DNA of 64,000 nt from SYFT01 sp964471115 (GCA_964471115.1 CAYYFE010000004.1:90152-154151); one strand, 5' to 3'. Positions 53,206-62,563 are shown, numbered from the stretch's first letter. Notes: generated by a model from the sequence alone, not told the origin. Translations and numbers: made by a program.

Positions 53206-53380
53206 ACACTCCATCCGCATTCACAACACGCTGGTCTGGAAGACCATCCCGGTCACGCTGGCGCCCGGGCAACACGCGCGATTTGCCATCACCAACCGCG
53301 CCGGGTTCGGCACGATGGCGATGATTGCGACGCTGGGCGTCGGGCCGATCTATCTGACGGTCGAACGCGAGGACGCCTGA
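53069..53380 (+). CDS. Small beta-sandwich protein of unknown function
   Basis: A 103-residue protein starting at GTG 53069 (GGGAG seven bases before; GTG 53066 also possible). Two beta segments, DVGIRQVFVSVDGQQAAVLLHGQHATRELPPGEHSIRIHNTLVWKTIPVTLAPGQHARFAI, resemble PEGA-like domains that bind or present to surfaces. It ends in a hydrophobic strand TMAMIATLGVGPIYLTVERED. There is no signal peptide. It overlaps the long CruF reading. Function unknown. Confidence 0.7.
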   Translation: MNARLTFTRTSPADVGIRQVFVSVDGQQAAVLLHGQHATRELPPGEHSIRIHNTLVWKTIPVTLAPGQHARFAITNRAGFGTMAMIATLGVGPIYLTVEREDA

Positions 53381-53390
53381 GCGCCGCGGG

Positions 53391-54725
53391 TCATCGTCCG
53401 ATGGCCACGAGGTGGCCCGCGGTGCGGATGATGATCGCGTCGCCGTCGAGCGCGGGTGTGGCCATCACGGCCTCACCCATCGCGTTTGTCGCCAGCAGCT
53501 CATAGGTGCGCCCCGCGCGAATCACGAAGATGTCGCCGTCCTCACTCGCGATGTACACCCGGCCGCCCGCGGCCACCGGCGACGCGCTCACCCCCGCGCC
53601 GGCCGCCAGCCGCTGCTGATAGACCCGCGCGCCGGTCGCCACGTCGTAGGTCGACAGAATGCCGGCGTCGGTCACCATGTACAGCAGACCGTCATGGACC
53701 AGCGGCGTGGACGTGTACGACGACCCGCGTTCGATCGTCCATGCCAGCCGGTCCGCCGTGATCGTCCCGCTGGCCGAGAGCGGAATCGCCCACGTCGGCC
53801 GGGAGCTTGGCGCGTACCCGCCCGTGACGATGACGTTCGAGCCGGCCAGGACGGGCGTGGGCACCTTCACCTGCGTGCCGTCGGCCAGACGCCACAGTTC
53901 CTTGCCCGTCTGCAGATCGTGCGCGCGAATGTGATTCGGCGAGTTGGTGATGACGATCGACCGGCCGCCGGCCGTCGCCACCACGGGGGTGGCCCACGAC
54001 GGCATCTCCTCGCGCGCGGACTGCCACAACGGCTTGCCGGTCGTCAGTTCGAAGGCGGCCAGGAACGAACCCGTGTGCTGATCGTTCTGTACGAGCACGA
54101 TGTTGCCGGCGATGACCGGTGAGCTGGCCGGGCCCCATTGATACGTCGGGTCGCCGACCAGGCCCACGTCCATCACGCCGACATCGCGTTTCCATCGCAG
54201 CGCGCCGGTGGCCGCATCAAACGCGTACAGGCCCTCGGACCCCATCAACGCGACGACGAGCGACCCGTTCGTCGCGGGTGTGGCCGACGCGTGGCTGGCC
54301 TTGACGTGCCGTTTCACGCGCGGCACGCCCGCGTGAGCGACGGTGGACCACAGGGGTTTGCCGGTCGCGCGGTCGAATGCGAGCAGGCGCCACTCGTGCG
54401 CGCCAGTGTCGCCGGCCGAGTTGATGCCGCTGCGGCTCGAGTCACCCAGCGTGAGGCTCGGGGCCACGCCGCTTTGCGGGATGGCGGTCGTCACGAACAC
54501 CCGTGTGCCGGCCACGATCGGACTCGAGTGGCCGCCGCCGGGAACACGCGCGCGCCACGAGATGTTGGTGCCGGCCGCGACATCCCACGTGACAGGAGCG
54601 GAACCGGTGCCGACGCCCGCGCGCATGGCGCCGCGAAAACCCGGCCAGTCGGCCGAGACCACCGCCGACGCCACGAGACACCCCGTCACCACCACTCCGG
54701 CCCAGCGCTGCTGCATGGCCTCCAT
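53391..54725 (-). CDS. PQQ-like beta-propeller protein
   Basis: A 444-residue secreted protein (signal WAGVVVTGCLVASAVVSA) with propeller blades of the outer-membrane BamB/PQQ-enzyme type: WPGFRGAMRAGVGTGSAP, GHSSPIVAGTRVFVTTAI, LLAFDRATGKPLWSTVAHAGV, LYAFDAATGALRWKRDV, FELTTGKPLWQS, AHDLQTGKELWRLADGTQV and YDVATGARVYQQRL. The tryptophan docking repeats are clear. No catalytic Asp or PQQ disulfide is recognised, so a binding or scaffold role is more likely. Start: ATG 54725, with ATG 54716 as alternative. Confidence 0.85.
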   Translation of the reverse strand: MEAMQQRWAGVVVTGCLVASAVVSADWPGFRGAMRAGVGTGSAPVTWDVAAGTNISWRARVPGGGHSSPIVAGTRVFVTTAIPQSGVAPSLTLGDSSRSGINSAGDTGAHEWRLLAFDRATGKPLWSTVAHAGVPRVKRHVKASHASATPATNGSLVVALMGSEGLYAFDAATGALRWKRDVGVMDVGLVGDPTYQWGPASSPVIAGNIVLVQNDQHTGSFLAAFELTTGKPLWQSAREEMPSWATPVVATAGGRSIVITNSPNHIRAHDLQTGKELWRLADGTQVKVPTPVLAGSNVIVTGGYAPSSRPTWAIPLSASGTITADRLAWTIERGSSYTSTPLVHDGLLYMVTDAGILSTYDVATGARVYQQRLAAGAGVSASPVAAGGRVYIASEDGDIFVIRAGRTYELLATNAMGEAVMATPALDGDAIIIRTAGHLVAIGR

Positions 54726-54814
54726 TGTGCGAGAGAAGCAGACGGGGAGGCAGCCGGCGGGACTGGCGACCGGTTCCGCGTGATGAAGGCGGCCGGCGTC
54801 GGGACCAGTCGAGA

Positions 54815-57184
54815 TCAGCGTTCGCGAAGCGCGTCGACCGGGTTGACTCCCATCGACCGTACCGCCGGGCCCAGGCCCGCCAGAAGGAGAGCCGTGCCCA
54901 GCAACACGCCGGTCGAGACGAGCGAGGCGGGATCCCAGGGCGTGACGCCGATCAACATCGAACCCAGCGCCCGGTTCGTCCACAACGACACGAGCACGCC
55001 TGCGCCCAGACCGAGGCCGCCGACGCGCAGCGTGTCTCGCAGCGCCAGCCACAACACCTGGCGACGCGTCGCGCCGAGCGCCGCGCGAATGCCGAACTCG
55101 CGGATGCGCCGGGACGCCCGGTGTGCCGTGACGCCGTACATGCCGACGATCGTCAGAAGGAGGCCGAGGGTGCCGAGCGCGCCCGCCAGAGTCGCCGTGG
55201 CCCGCGCATCGCTGGTGGCGTACGCCACGTAGTCCGCGAGCGTGATGATCCGTCGTGGTTCGAGGGCCGGATCAATCGCCATCAGCGTGGTCCGCACGTC
55301 GCGCGCAGGTGGCGGCGCGCCGTCGGCCAGGCTCAGCAGGAACGTGACTTCGCCGGGATCGACGATGCCGAACGGGAGGTAGACGTACGGTTCCGCCGGC
55401 TCGCCAATCGCATTGATGGCCGCGTCCTCCGCGATCCCCACGATCTCCCACGCGGTCTGGTCCCCGCCGATGCGCAGCGTGCTGCCGAGCGCCGTCGTCG
55501 AGGCCGGCCATCGGGCCGCCAGCGCCCGGCTGATGATCGCCACCCGCCGCCGGCTGCTTTCGTCCTCGTCGGTGAAGGCGCGTCCCGCCTCGATACGGGT
55601 GCCGACGACGGAGAAGTAACGGCCATCGACGGCGTTGTACTTGATCGTGAGCGGCGTCTCGAGGATGGGCAGGCGCATGACCTCCGCGCGGCCGCCCCCC
55701 GACAGGCTCAACGGCGCGCGGATGGCCACGGCGACGTCGCGGACGCCGGGCAACGCGCGCAGGCGCTGGAGGGCCTCGGCCCGGCGCACCGCGGGAAGGT
55801 CGGTCGGGCTCCACGCGGTCAGCACCGGCGCGGACGTCAGGCCGAACTGCTGCGATTGCGAGGCCAGAAACGCGCGGCCCAGGATGGCGGCTGCCGCCAG
55901 CAATACGAACGCCAGCGCCACTTGTGCGGCCAGACCGAGCGGCGTCCGCCGCCGACCGGAGAGCGCGGCCTCGCCGCCCTTGATGATCGGCAGCAGGTCC
56001 GTGCGCGCCGCCATGCGCACCGGGATGATCGAAAACAGCGCCGTGCACACCAGCGCCGTGCCGATCAACGCGGCCATGACGCGGCCGTCAAACGACAGGT
56101 CCAGCACACTGCGGAATCCCGGCGGCGGCACGAGGACCGCCGGCACGACGCGCATCATCGCTCTGGCCACCGCAGCGCCGACAAGGCACCCGCCCACGCC
56201 AAGCCAGAGGCTCTCGGCCAGCAGGGTGCGGCCCAGCCTCGAGGGACTCGCGCCCAGAGCGACGCGTGTGGCCAGCTCCTGCCGCCGGCGTCCCACAGCC
56301 GCCTGCAGCAGTTCTGCGAGGTTGACGCAGGTGATCAGACTGACCACCGCCACCAGCGCCAGCAGCGCGAGCGCATTGGTGCCGCCGCGTTCAAGCCGGT
56401 ACGCGAGGTCCGTCACCACGCGGACTCGCCTGACTGGTTCGCCCGGTTGTCCCGCCGCGATGCCGGGCACGAGGGTGTCGAGCTCAGCGGCCGCCGCAGC
56501 CGCGCTGACACCAGGCACGCGCCGGCCGATCACGGTGAACCAGCGGAACGCGCGGTCTTCCAGGTCGCCGGTCCCGCCCAGATGCGCCCAGGTGCCGGTG
56601 GGAAGCCACAGGTCGCGGTCCGTCGCGGGATCGAGGTCGCGAAACGAGGGCGGCAGAACGCCCGCGATGGTCACCGGGACTCGACGTCCGCCCAGCGGAA
56701 GGGTGGTGCCCACCACAGCCGGGTCGCCGCCAAACCTCGTGCGCCAGTACGCGTGGCCCAACGCCGCGACCGGCCCGGTGTCCGATCCGTCCGGCAGGCG
56801 TCCGTGCAGCGCCCTGACGCCCAGTGCTTCGAAGAACCCCGGCGTCACGACGTTGACCAGGACGAGCTGCGAGGCGCCATCGGCGTCGGGCGCGAGGATG
56901 CCGCGCGGCCCCCGCCCGACCAGCGGCTCCAGACTGGTGACCCGCGCCTGCAGGTCGTGGACCTCGGGCAGTGACCACCCGGCGTCGTTGGCGTCCGCAG
57001 TCACACCGAAGACGCGGACCATCGTGGAGGGGTTGGCCATGCCGGCGGGTCGCAGCCACAGCGCGTCGGCCAGGGCGAAGATCGTGGCCGAGGCCCCCAG
57101 GGCCAGCCCCAGGGCGGTGATGGCGGCCAGTGTCAGTGCCGGACGGGTTCGCAGACTTCGGAGTGCGAGGCGGACGTCACCCAT
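54815..57184 (-). CDS. ADOP-type ABC permease, without prefix domain
   Basis: A 789-residue orphan permease of the same acidobacterial group as the one at 38768-41461. It begins MGDVRLALRSLRTRPALTLAAITALGLALGASATIFAL, so the N-terminal prefix domain is missing. The MacB-type periplasmic domain has SLPEVHDLQARV and FEALGVRALHGRLPDG. The FtsX domains carry GRRRQELATRVALGASPSRLGRTLLAESLWL and RRIREFGIRAALGATRRQVLWLALRDTL. No ATPase or PadR gene is adjacent. The start is ATG 57184; longer frames would cover the divergent gap. Confidence 0.9.
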   Translation of the reverse strand: MGDVRLALRSLRTRPALTLAAITALGLALGASATIFALADALWLRPAGMANPSTMVRVFGVTADANDAGWSLPEVHDLQARVTSLEPLVGRGPRGILAPDADGASQLVLVNVVTPGFFEALGVRALHGRLPDGSDTGPVAALGHAYWRTRFGGDPAVVGTTLPLGGRRVPVTIAGVLPPSFRDLDPATDRDLWLPTGTWAHLGGTGDLEDRAFRWFTVIGRRVPGVSAAAAAAELDTLVPGIAAGQPGEPVRRVRVVTDLAYRLERGGTNALALLALVAVVSLITCVNLAELLQAAVGRRRQELATRVALGASPSRLGRTLLAESLWLGVGGCLVGAAVARAMMRVVPAVLVPPPGFRSVLDLSFDGRVMAALIGTALVCTALFSIIPVRMAARTDLLPIIKGGEAALSGRRRTPLGLAAQVALAFVLLAAAAILGRAFLASQSQQFGLTSAPVLTAWSPTDLPAVRRAEALQRLRALPGVRDVAVAIRAPLSLSGGGRAEVMRLPILETPLTIKYNAVDGRYFSVVGTRIEAGRAFTDEDESSRRRVAIISRALAARWPASTTALGSTLRIGGDQTAWEIVGIAEDAAINAIGEPAEPYVYLPFGIVDPGEVTFLLSLADGAPPPARDVRTTLMAIDPALEPRRIITLADYVAYATSDARATATLAGALGTLGLLLTIVGMYGVTAHRASRRIREFGIRAALGATRRQVLWLALRDTLRVGGLGLGAGVLVSLWTNRALGSMLIGVTPWDPASLVSTGVLLGTALLLAGLGPAVRSMGVNPVDALRER

Positions 57185-57280
57185 GCTGACCGTCCAATGC
57201 AAGACCGTCGCCTCATGAGACCCGGTGTCCTGCCGCGACGCAGGCAGGCAGGCGACCCGCTGACTTCGTAGAATTCCCCC

Positions 57281-57865
57281 ATGCTCACAGGCCCTGCGGA
57301 GATCGCCGCGTTCCTCATCGCCATCTGCTTTGCGGCGGGGCTGAACGTATCCGGGACGGTGGTGCTGCTCGGCCTGCTGGCGCGCGCCGGCGTGGTGACG
57401 CTGCCGGGCGATCTCGGCGCGCTTGAAAGCTGGTGGGTGATTGGCCCCTCGGCGGCGCTGTTCATCGTGGAAGTCGTTGCCGACAAGATCCCGTTTGTGG
57501 ACCTGGTCTGGAACGTGCTGCAGACGTTCGTCCGGGTGCCGGTGGCCGGGGTACTGGCGTATGCCGCGTTGCCGGTGCTTGATCCGCAATGGCAGTGGCT
57601 GGCCGCCGCGATTGGCTCGGCCGTGGCCCTGCTGGCCCATTCGCTCAAGGCGTCCTTGCGCACGGCGGTCAGCGCCTCGCCCGAGCCGGTGTCCAACTTC
57701 GGACTATCGCTCACCGAGGACCTGCTGGCGCTCGGGGTCGTCTGGTTCGCCGCCGAATACCCGTGGCTGGCGGCGGCGTTCGTGCTGGTCGTGGTGGTGA
57801 CGATGGTGCTGACGGTCCGGTGGCTGTTCCGCCGGGTGGCGCGCCTCGTCCGGCCGACCGGCTGA
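57281..57865 (+). CDS. DUF4126-family membrane protein
   Basis: A 194-residue protein with about five hydrophobic segments. It matches the DUF4126 plan: ICFAAGLNVSGTVVLLGLLARAGVVTLPGDLGALESWWVIGPSAALFIVEVVADKIPFVDLVWN, PVAGVLAYAALPVL, IGSAVALLAHSLKASLRTAVSASPEPVSNFGLSLTEDLLAL. The function of this family is not known. Confidence 0.85.
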   Translation: MLTGPAEIAAFLIAICFAAGLNVSGTVVLLGLLARAGVVTLPGDLGALESWWVIGPSAALFIVEVVADKIPFVDLVWNVLQTFVRVPVAGVLAYAALPVLDPQWQWLAAAIGSAVALLAHSLKASLRTAVSASPEPVSNFGLSLTEDLLALGVVWFAAEYPWLAAAFVLVVVVTMVLTVRWLFRRVARLVRPTG

Positions 57866-57944
57866 CCAGCCCTCCAGTTCTCCATGTGAATGATTCGGGC
57901 TAACATCTGTGATCCCCGTCAGTGGGTTCTGAGGAGGTAATGAC

Positions 57945-60887
57945 ATGAGACGTCTTCGACGTCGCGTAATGATCGCGTTGCCGCTGGCCGTGATGGCCGC
58001 GGCGCTGGTTCCCCTGTCCGCGCAGAACGCCGCGAAGCGGCCCATGAGCCTGGGCGACATCATGTCGTTCCGCGCCATGACCACCACCGCGTTGTCAGCC
58101 GACGGCGCGTGGTTCGCGTACCGCGTGGCGCCGCTCGAAGGTGATTCCGAGATCGTCGTGCGGCACACCTCGAGTGGACAGGAGCACAAGTTCCAGGTCG
58201 GCGAGGGGGCGGGCCCGATGCAGTTCTCCGACGACTCGCAGTGGTTTGCGATGGCCACGTCGTTGTCGCGCGCGGAAGCGGAAGCCGCGCGCCGCGCCCG
58301 GCGGCCGGTGCAGACCGGTGTCCGCATCGTCAATCTGGCGACGGGCGACAAGGTCGACATTCCGAAGATCCGGCGCTTCGCGTTTTCCGGTGAGATGGGC
58401 GGGTGGATCGCGCTGCACCGGTACGGTCCCGACGCCGCGCCCGGCGCCGCACCGGCAGGCGGCCGCGCGGGCGGCCCGGCGCCGGCCGGCAATGCGCCGC
58501 GCGACACGCGGCCCCGCGGCACGGACCTGATCCTGCGCGAACTGAAGTCGGGCACCGAGATCAACGTCGGCAACGTGTTCGAGTGGAACTTCAACCGCAG
58601 CGGCAAGTACCTGGCGCTGCTGATCGACGCGGCCGATCAGGCCGGCAACGGGCTGCAGGTGCGCGACATGTCGACGGGGACCATCACGTCGCTCGACACC
58701 GACAAGGCGTTTTACGAGCGCATGGCGTGGACGACCGAAGGCGACGCGCTGACCATGCTGAAAGGCACCGACGACCGGCAGTATCGCGAGCGCCTCTTCT
58801 CGGTGGTGGGCTTCACCGGCTTTGGCAGCGGCACGCCGAAGAAGGTCGTGTTCGATCCGAAGCAGGACAAGAACTTCCCGGCCGGCATGGCCGTGAGCGG
58901 CAACCGGACGCCGATGTGGAACGAAGAGCGGACCGCGATGTTGTTCGGCATCGCCGAACTGACGCCGGTGCCGCGTCCCGCCGGACGCGGCAACGCCGCG
59001 GCGGGTGACGAGGCGCCGGAGGGCGGCGAGGGCCGGGCCGGTGGCGCGCCGGCCGCCGACGAACGTCCCAACCTGGTGATCTGGCACTACAAGGATCCGC
59101 GCCTGCAGTCGCAGCAGCGCGTCCAGGAAAACGCGGACCGCAGCTTCAACTATCCGGTCGTGTACCGGCCGGGCGACAACACGCTGATTCGCCTGGCGGA
59201 CGAGGAAGTGCCGAGCGTCACGGTGACGGGGCGCGGCAAGTGGGCCATCGGCACCAGCAACACGGCCTATGAACTCATGGGCAACCTGGACGGCCGTCAG
59301 TTCCGCGACGTCTACGCCATCGATACGACCACCGGCAAGCGCGTGACGATCAAGAAGGGCCTGCGCTGGGGCAACGCGTCGTCACCGGACAGCACGAAGT
59401 ACCTGTACTACGAGAACCGGCACTTCCATGTGTTTGATGCCGAGGCCGGACAGGTGCGCAACATCACCGAGAAGGTGCCGACCGTGTTCGTCAATCTTGA
59501 GGACGACCACAACATCGTCGACCCGCCGAGCAACGTCATCGGGTGGACGTCGGACAACCAGTACGTGTTGATCTCGGATCGCTGGGACATCTGGAAGGTG
59601 CCGGTGGCGCCGGGCGAGGCGGCCGTGAACCTGACGGTCAACGGCAAGAAGGACCAGATCCGGTATCAGGGGCGCGTGTTCGGCATCTACCGCGAAGAGC
59701 GCGGCATCGATCTGAGCAAGCCGCAGTATTTCTCGGCCATGTCGGAGTGGACCAAACGCGCGGGCTACGGCGTGTTGCAGCCCGGCAAGGTGGGCCTCGA
59801 CATGTTGCTGTGGGAGGACGCGGCCATCAGCGGCCTGCAGAAGGCGGAGGACAGCGACCTCTGGATCTACCGCCGCGAGACGCCCACCGAGGCGCCCCAG
59901 ATCTATGTGACGGATGCGTCGCTCAAGAACGGGCGCAAGATCGTCGACATGGCGCCGGAAGCCGAGTCGCTGGCGTGGTCGGCCGGCGCGCAGCTCGTTG
60001 AATTCAAGAACGCCAAGGGCGAGCGGCTGCAGGCGTCGTTGTATCTGCCGGCCAACTACGAGAAGGGCAAGCAGTATCCGACGATCGTCTACATCTACGA
60101 ACGGCTGACGCAGGGGCACTATCAGTACGGCCGGCCCACGGCCAACGGCTTCAGCCGTCAGGCGTACACGAGCAACGGCTACGCGGTGCTGCAGCCCGAC
60201 ATCAAGTACTACATCAACGATCCCGGCATGTCGGCGGCGTGGACGTTGCCCCACGCGGTGCGCGCGGCGGTGGCGACCGGGGTGGTCGATCCGGCGAAGG
60301 TGGGTCTGCACGGCCACTCCTGGGGCGGCTACCAGACCGCGTTCACGATCACGCAGACCGACATGTTCGCCGCGGCCATTGCCGGCGCGCCGCTGACCAA
60401 CATGATCAGCATGTATTCGATCCTCTACAAGAACACCGGCGGCACCAACGGCGCGATCTTCGAGAGCAGCCAGGGCCGGTTCACGGCGGGACCATGGGAG
60501 CAGTGGGAGGCCTATACGCGCAACTCACCGGTGGCGCACGCGGCCAAGGTGAAGACGCCGCTCATCATCCTGCACAACGATCAGGACGGCGCGGTCGACT
60601 TCACGCAGGGCATGGAGTACTACAACACCCTGCGCCGGCTGCAGAAGCCGGTGGTGCTGCTGGAGTACCCGGGCGAGAACCACGGCCTGGCCCGGCCCGC
60701 CAACCAGCAGGACTACACCGTGCGCATGAAGGAGTTCTTCGATCACTACCTGAAGGGCGCGCCCGCGCCTGACTGGTGGAAGGACGGCATCCCGCGCCTC
60801 GACATGGACAAACACATCGAGGACCGCTCCAAGGCCATCCAGGACGCGAAGAAGAAGCCGGCGGCTGCTGGGGGAGGCGGACTGTAG
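57945..60887 (+). CDS. Secreted S9-family (prolyl oligopeptidase-like) peptidase
   Basis: A 980-residue serine peptidase with a signal peptide (VMIALPLAVMAAALVPLSAQ) and GAGGAGG before the ATG. Residues up to about 680 form a beta-propeller with Ala/Gly-rich loops (AGGRAGGPAPAGN, GRAGGAPAADE). The C-terminal alpha/beta-hydrolase domain has the nucleophile Ser in GLHGHSWGGYQTAF, the Asp in LHNDQDGAVDFTQGM and the His in EYPGENHGLARPANQQDY. It is larger than typical DPP-IV or POP enzymes. It should degrade peptides in the periplasm or outside the cell. Confidence 0.93.
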   Translation: MRRLRRRVMIALPLAVMAAALVPLSAQNAAKRPMSLGDIMSFRAMTTTALSADGAWFAYRVAPLEGDSEIVVRHTSSGQEHKFQVGEGAGPMQFSDDSQWFAMATSLSRAEAEAARRARRPVQTGVRIVNLATGDKVDIPKIRRFAFSGEMGGWIALHRYGPDAAPGAAPAGGRAGGPAPAGNAPRDTRPRGTDLILRELKSGTEINVGNVFEWNFNRSGKYLALLIDAADQAGNGLQVRDMSTGTITSLDTDKAFYERMAWTTEGDALTMLKGTDDRQYRERLFSVVGFTGFGSGTPKKVVFDPKQDKNFPAGMAVSGNRTPMWNEERTAMLFGIAELTPVPRPAGRGNAAAGDEAPEGGEGRAGGAPAADERPNLVIWHYKDPRLQSQQRVQENADRSFNYPVVYRPGDNTLIRLADEEVPSVTVTGRGKWAIGTSNTAYELMGNLDGRQFRDVYAIDTTTGKRVTIKKGLRWGNASSPDSTKYLYYENRHFHVFDAEAGQVRNITEKVPTVFVNLEDDHNIVDPPSNVIGWTSDNQYVLISDRWDIWKVPVAPGEAAVNLTVNGKKDQIRYQGRVFGIYREERGIDLSKPQYFSAMSEWTKRAGYGVLQPGKVGLDMLLWEDAAISGLQKAEDSDLWIYRRETPTEAPQIYVTDASLKNGRKIVDMAPEAESLAWSAGAQLVEFKNAKGERLQASLYLPANYEKGKQYPTIVYIYERLTQGHYQYGRPTANGFSRQAYTSNGYAVLQPDIKYYINDPGMSAAWTLPHAVRAAVATGVVDPAKVGLHGHSWGGYQTAFTITQTDMFAAAIAGAPLTNMISMYSILYKNTGGTNGAIFESSQGRFTAGPWEQWEAYTRNSPVAHAAKVKTPLIILHNDQDGAVDFTQGMEYYNTLRRLQKPVVLLEYPGENHGLARPANQQDYTVRMKEFFDHYLKGAPAPDWWKDGIPRLDMDKHIEDRSKAIQDAKKKPAAAGGGGL

Positions 60888-60889
60888 TC

Positions 60890-60980
60890 GGGTCCAGGGT
60901 CCTGGGGTCCAGGGTCCAGGGTCCAGGGTCGAAGGTTCCGCCTCCGGACCCTGGACTCTGGACCCTCGGACCCTGGACCT
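60890..60980. repeat. Inverted arrays of a 7-bp repeat
   Basis: Tandem GGGTCCA-type units (60890-60930) face inverted units GGACCCT/GGACTCT (about 60944-60980) across a short spacer, between the convergent S9 peptidase and barrel genes. The arms can form a long hairpin that would end transcription from either side. The right array reaches the stop codon of the barrel gene (CTA at 60979-60981). Confidence 0.85.
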
Positions 60981-62283
60981 AGAAGATGATGAATCCCCCC
61001 CCGCCGCCGCCAAAGCGCGGGTTGACCACCGAGTTGAAGATCGACCCGAAGCTGTAGCTGATTCCGAACCCCACGTAGTAGCTGTGTCCGGTGGCCAGCT
61101 GGCGTCGCCGCAGCAGCACTTCCTCAGGCGTCGCGCCGCCCTTGCGCAGCCCAATCTGGTCGCGGATGCGGTCGTAGCCGCCGTGCATGTTGAACGAAAA
61201 CCCCTTGAACAGGCGCACGTCCGTGCTGGCGTACGTCGACACGCGGTGCCGATGGGTCTTGTTGAGGTGCTGCGAGAGGTTGATGCCGCCCGACAGCGAG
61301 CCCCACGGCTGCCGCAGGCTGATGTTGGTGCTCAGCGAGTGATTGGGCACCGTCTCTGACGTCTTGTCGAAGATCGTGACTTCCTTGTAGTCGTACCGGC
61401 TCGCGCCAATCGTGTAGAGCACCGTCCAGCTGCGCCGCGACGACTCGGTGTAGGGGAAGAAGTTGTACTCCAGCCCCGGCGCGAACGTCATCACCATGTC
61501 GTTGTTCGAGAACGTCGAGGACGACACCGAGGCGCGGCCGCCCACCGACCACTGGCCGGTCAGACTCTTGACGACCAGTGAGTTCACGCTCCAGCTGTGA
61601 GAGGAACTCTTGACCTCGCTGCCGTCGCCGAGTTCAAAGACACTGCGATTGTAGTTGCCGCTCGACGAAATCGAGATCTTCCAGTTGGCCGTGGTCCGGT
61701 TGGCCGAGAAACTGGCGCGGTAGGAACTGAAACTCTGTGACTCTTCGCCGTCGCGGTTGCCGCCCACGTTGGTGCGGAACACCCAGTAGTTCCACGGATC
61801 CTTCGCGGGCGCGGCCGACGGCGTGGCTGACGCGGCCGGCTTGGTCCAGGACACATCCAGTTGCGCGCCCGCCGAGGAGTCGAGCGCGTACGGCGCGATG
61901 CCCAGCTTGAAGACGCGGGTGAACTCCTTGCGCCGGTCGTCACTGGTCGCCGTCTGCGCCGTGACGAACGTCAGCGTGCGCTCGACCTTGTCGAACCGGC
62001 CAAGTCCGATGAACTTCATCGTCCACGACCGTCCGCCGCCGCCGGTGCCTTCGGTGGTGACCAGGAGATGAACGTCCGCTACTGTTCGATCGCGAACATA
62101 GTCGACGAACAGGACGTTCTGGCGAAGATACTCGGTATCACACTCATAACAGTCCACGAAGACACGCAGCAGCGCCGGCGTCGAGGTGGTGGAGGGGGGC
62201 GTTTGCGCATGGGCCGGCGGAACGAGGCCGGCGCACACCAACAGCAGGCACACGAGTGCCCGCATTGTGGGACGGAAAGACAT
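60979..62283 (-). CDS. Probable outer-membrane protein with N-terminal Cys-pair segment
   Basis: A 434-residue exported protein (signal RALVCLLLVCAGLVPPAHA). Residues about 35-150 form a domain starting LLRVFVDCYECDTEYLRQNVLFVDYVRDRTVADVHLLVTT, with a CxxC-like Cys pair and a KLGIAPYAL end. The rest is made of alternating strands with Tyr/Trp/Phe belts (WNYWVFRTNVGG, YRASFSANRTTANWKISISSSGNY, LEYNFFPYTESSRRSWTVLYTIGASRYDYKEV, YYVGFGISYSFGSIFNSVV) and a C-terminal Phe (GFIIF), as in outer-membrane barrels. No family is recognised by eye. ATG 62283 is taken as the start. Confidence 0.75.
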   Translation of the reverse strand: MSFRPTMRALVCLLLVCAGLVPPAHAQTPPSTTSTPALLRVFVDCYECDTEYLRQNVLFVDYVRDRTVADVHLLVTTEGTGGGGRSWTMKFIGLGRFDKVERTLTFVTAQTATSDDRRKEFTRVFKLGIAPYALDSSAGAQLDVSWTKPAASATPSAAPAKDPWNYWVFRTNVGGNRDGEESQSFSSYRASFSANRTTANWKISISSSGNYNRSVFELGDGSEVKSSSHSWSVNSLVVKSLTGQWSVGGRASVSSSTFSNNDMVMTFAPGLEYNFFPYTESSRRSWTVLYTIGASRYDYKEVTIFDKTSETVPNHSLSTNISLRQPWGSLSGGINLSQHLNKTHRHRVSTYASTDVRLFKGFSFNMHGGYDRIRDQIGLRKGGATPEEVLLRRRQLATGHSYYVGFGISYSFGSIFNSVVNPRFGGGGGGFIIF

Positions 62284-62327
62284 GGTTGCCGGATAAGACG
62301 CCGGTCAACCGGGAGAGGTTGGGAAAC

Positions 62328-62531
62328 TTACTCGGCCTTCTTCTTGCGCCGCGTCGTCTTGGTCTTTTCCGGGGCGGGCTCGGTCGTGGGGGCGAGTGTC
62401 ACCATGGCCGCCACGAACCGCTTCGGACCATGGTTGTCGAAGTCGATGACGACATGCGTGCCGTCCGAGTCGGTGACCGTGCCTGGGCCGTACTTTGGTT
62501 GCGACACGCGCGCGCCTTTACTGACCTTCAC
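62328..62531 (-). CDS. 67-residue basic protein with KOW/SH3-like motif
   Basis: A 67-residue protein. VSKGARVSQPKYGPGTVTDSDGTHVVIDFDNHGPKRFVAAMV has the G-x-x-V-x-H/Q-x-x-Y/F-G-x-G-x-V pattern of small SH3-like modules, such as those at the C-terminus of UvrD-type helicases (DUF3553-like). The tail TKTTRRKKKAE is highly basic, suggesting nucleic acid binding. It lies on the same strand downstream of the RRM gene but after that gene's terminator. Confidence 0.78.
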   Translation of the reverse strand: MKVSKGARVSQPKYGPGTVTDSDGTHVVIDFDNHGPKRFVAAMVTLAPTTEPAPEKTKTTRRKKKAE

Positions 62532-62563
62532 GGGGACCGTCCTCCTGCTCGCGACTCAAACGA

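Noticed and set aside
54725..56974. 749-residue open frame on the plus strand opposite the second ADOP permease
   Set aside because: Highly Arg/Gln/His-rich shadow with no domain; the opposite frame has clear FtsX motifs.
57185..57640. Longer N-terminus for the second ADOP permease
   Set aside because: The added residues lie opposite the DUF4126 gene, are Arg/His-rich, and the family start pattern begins at ATG 57184.
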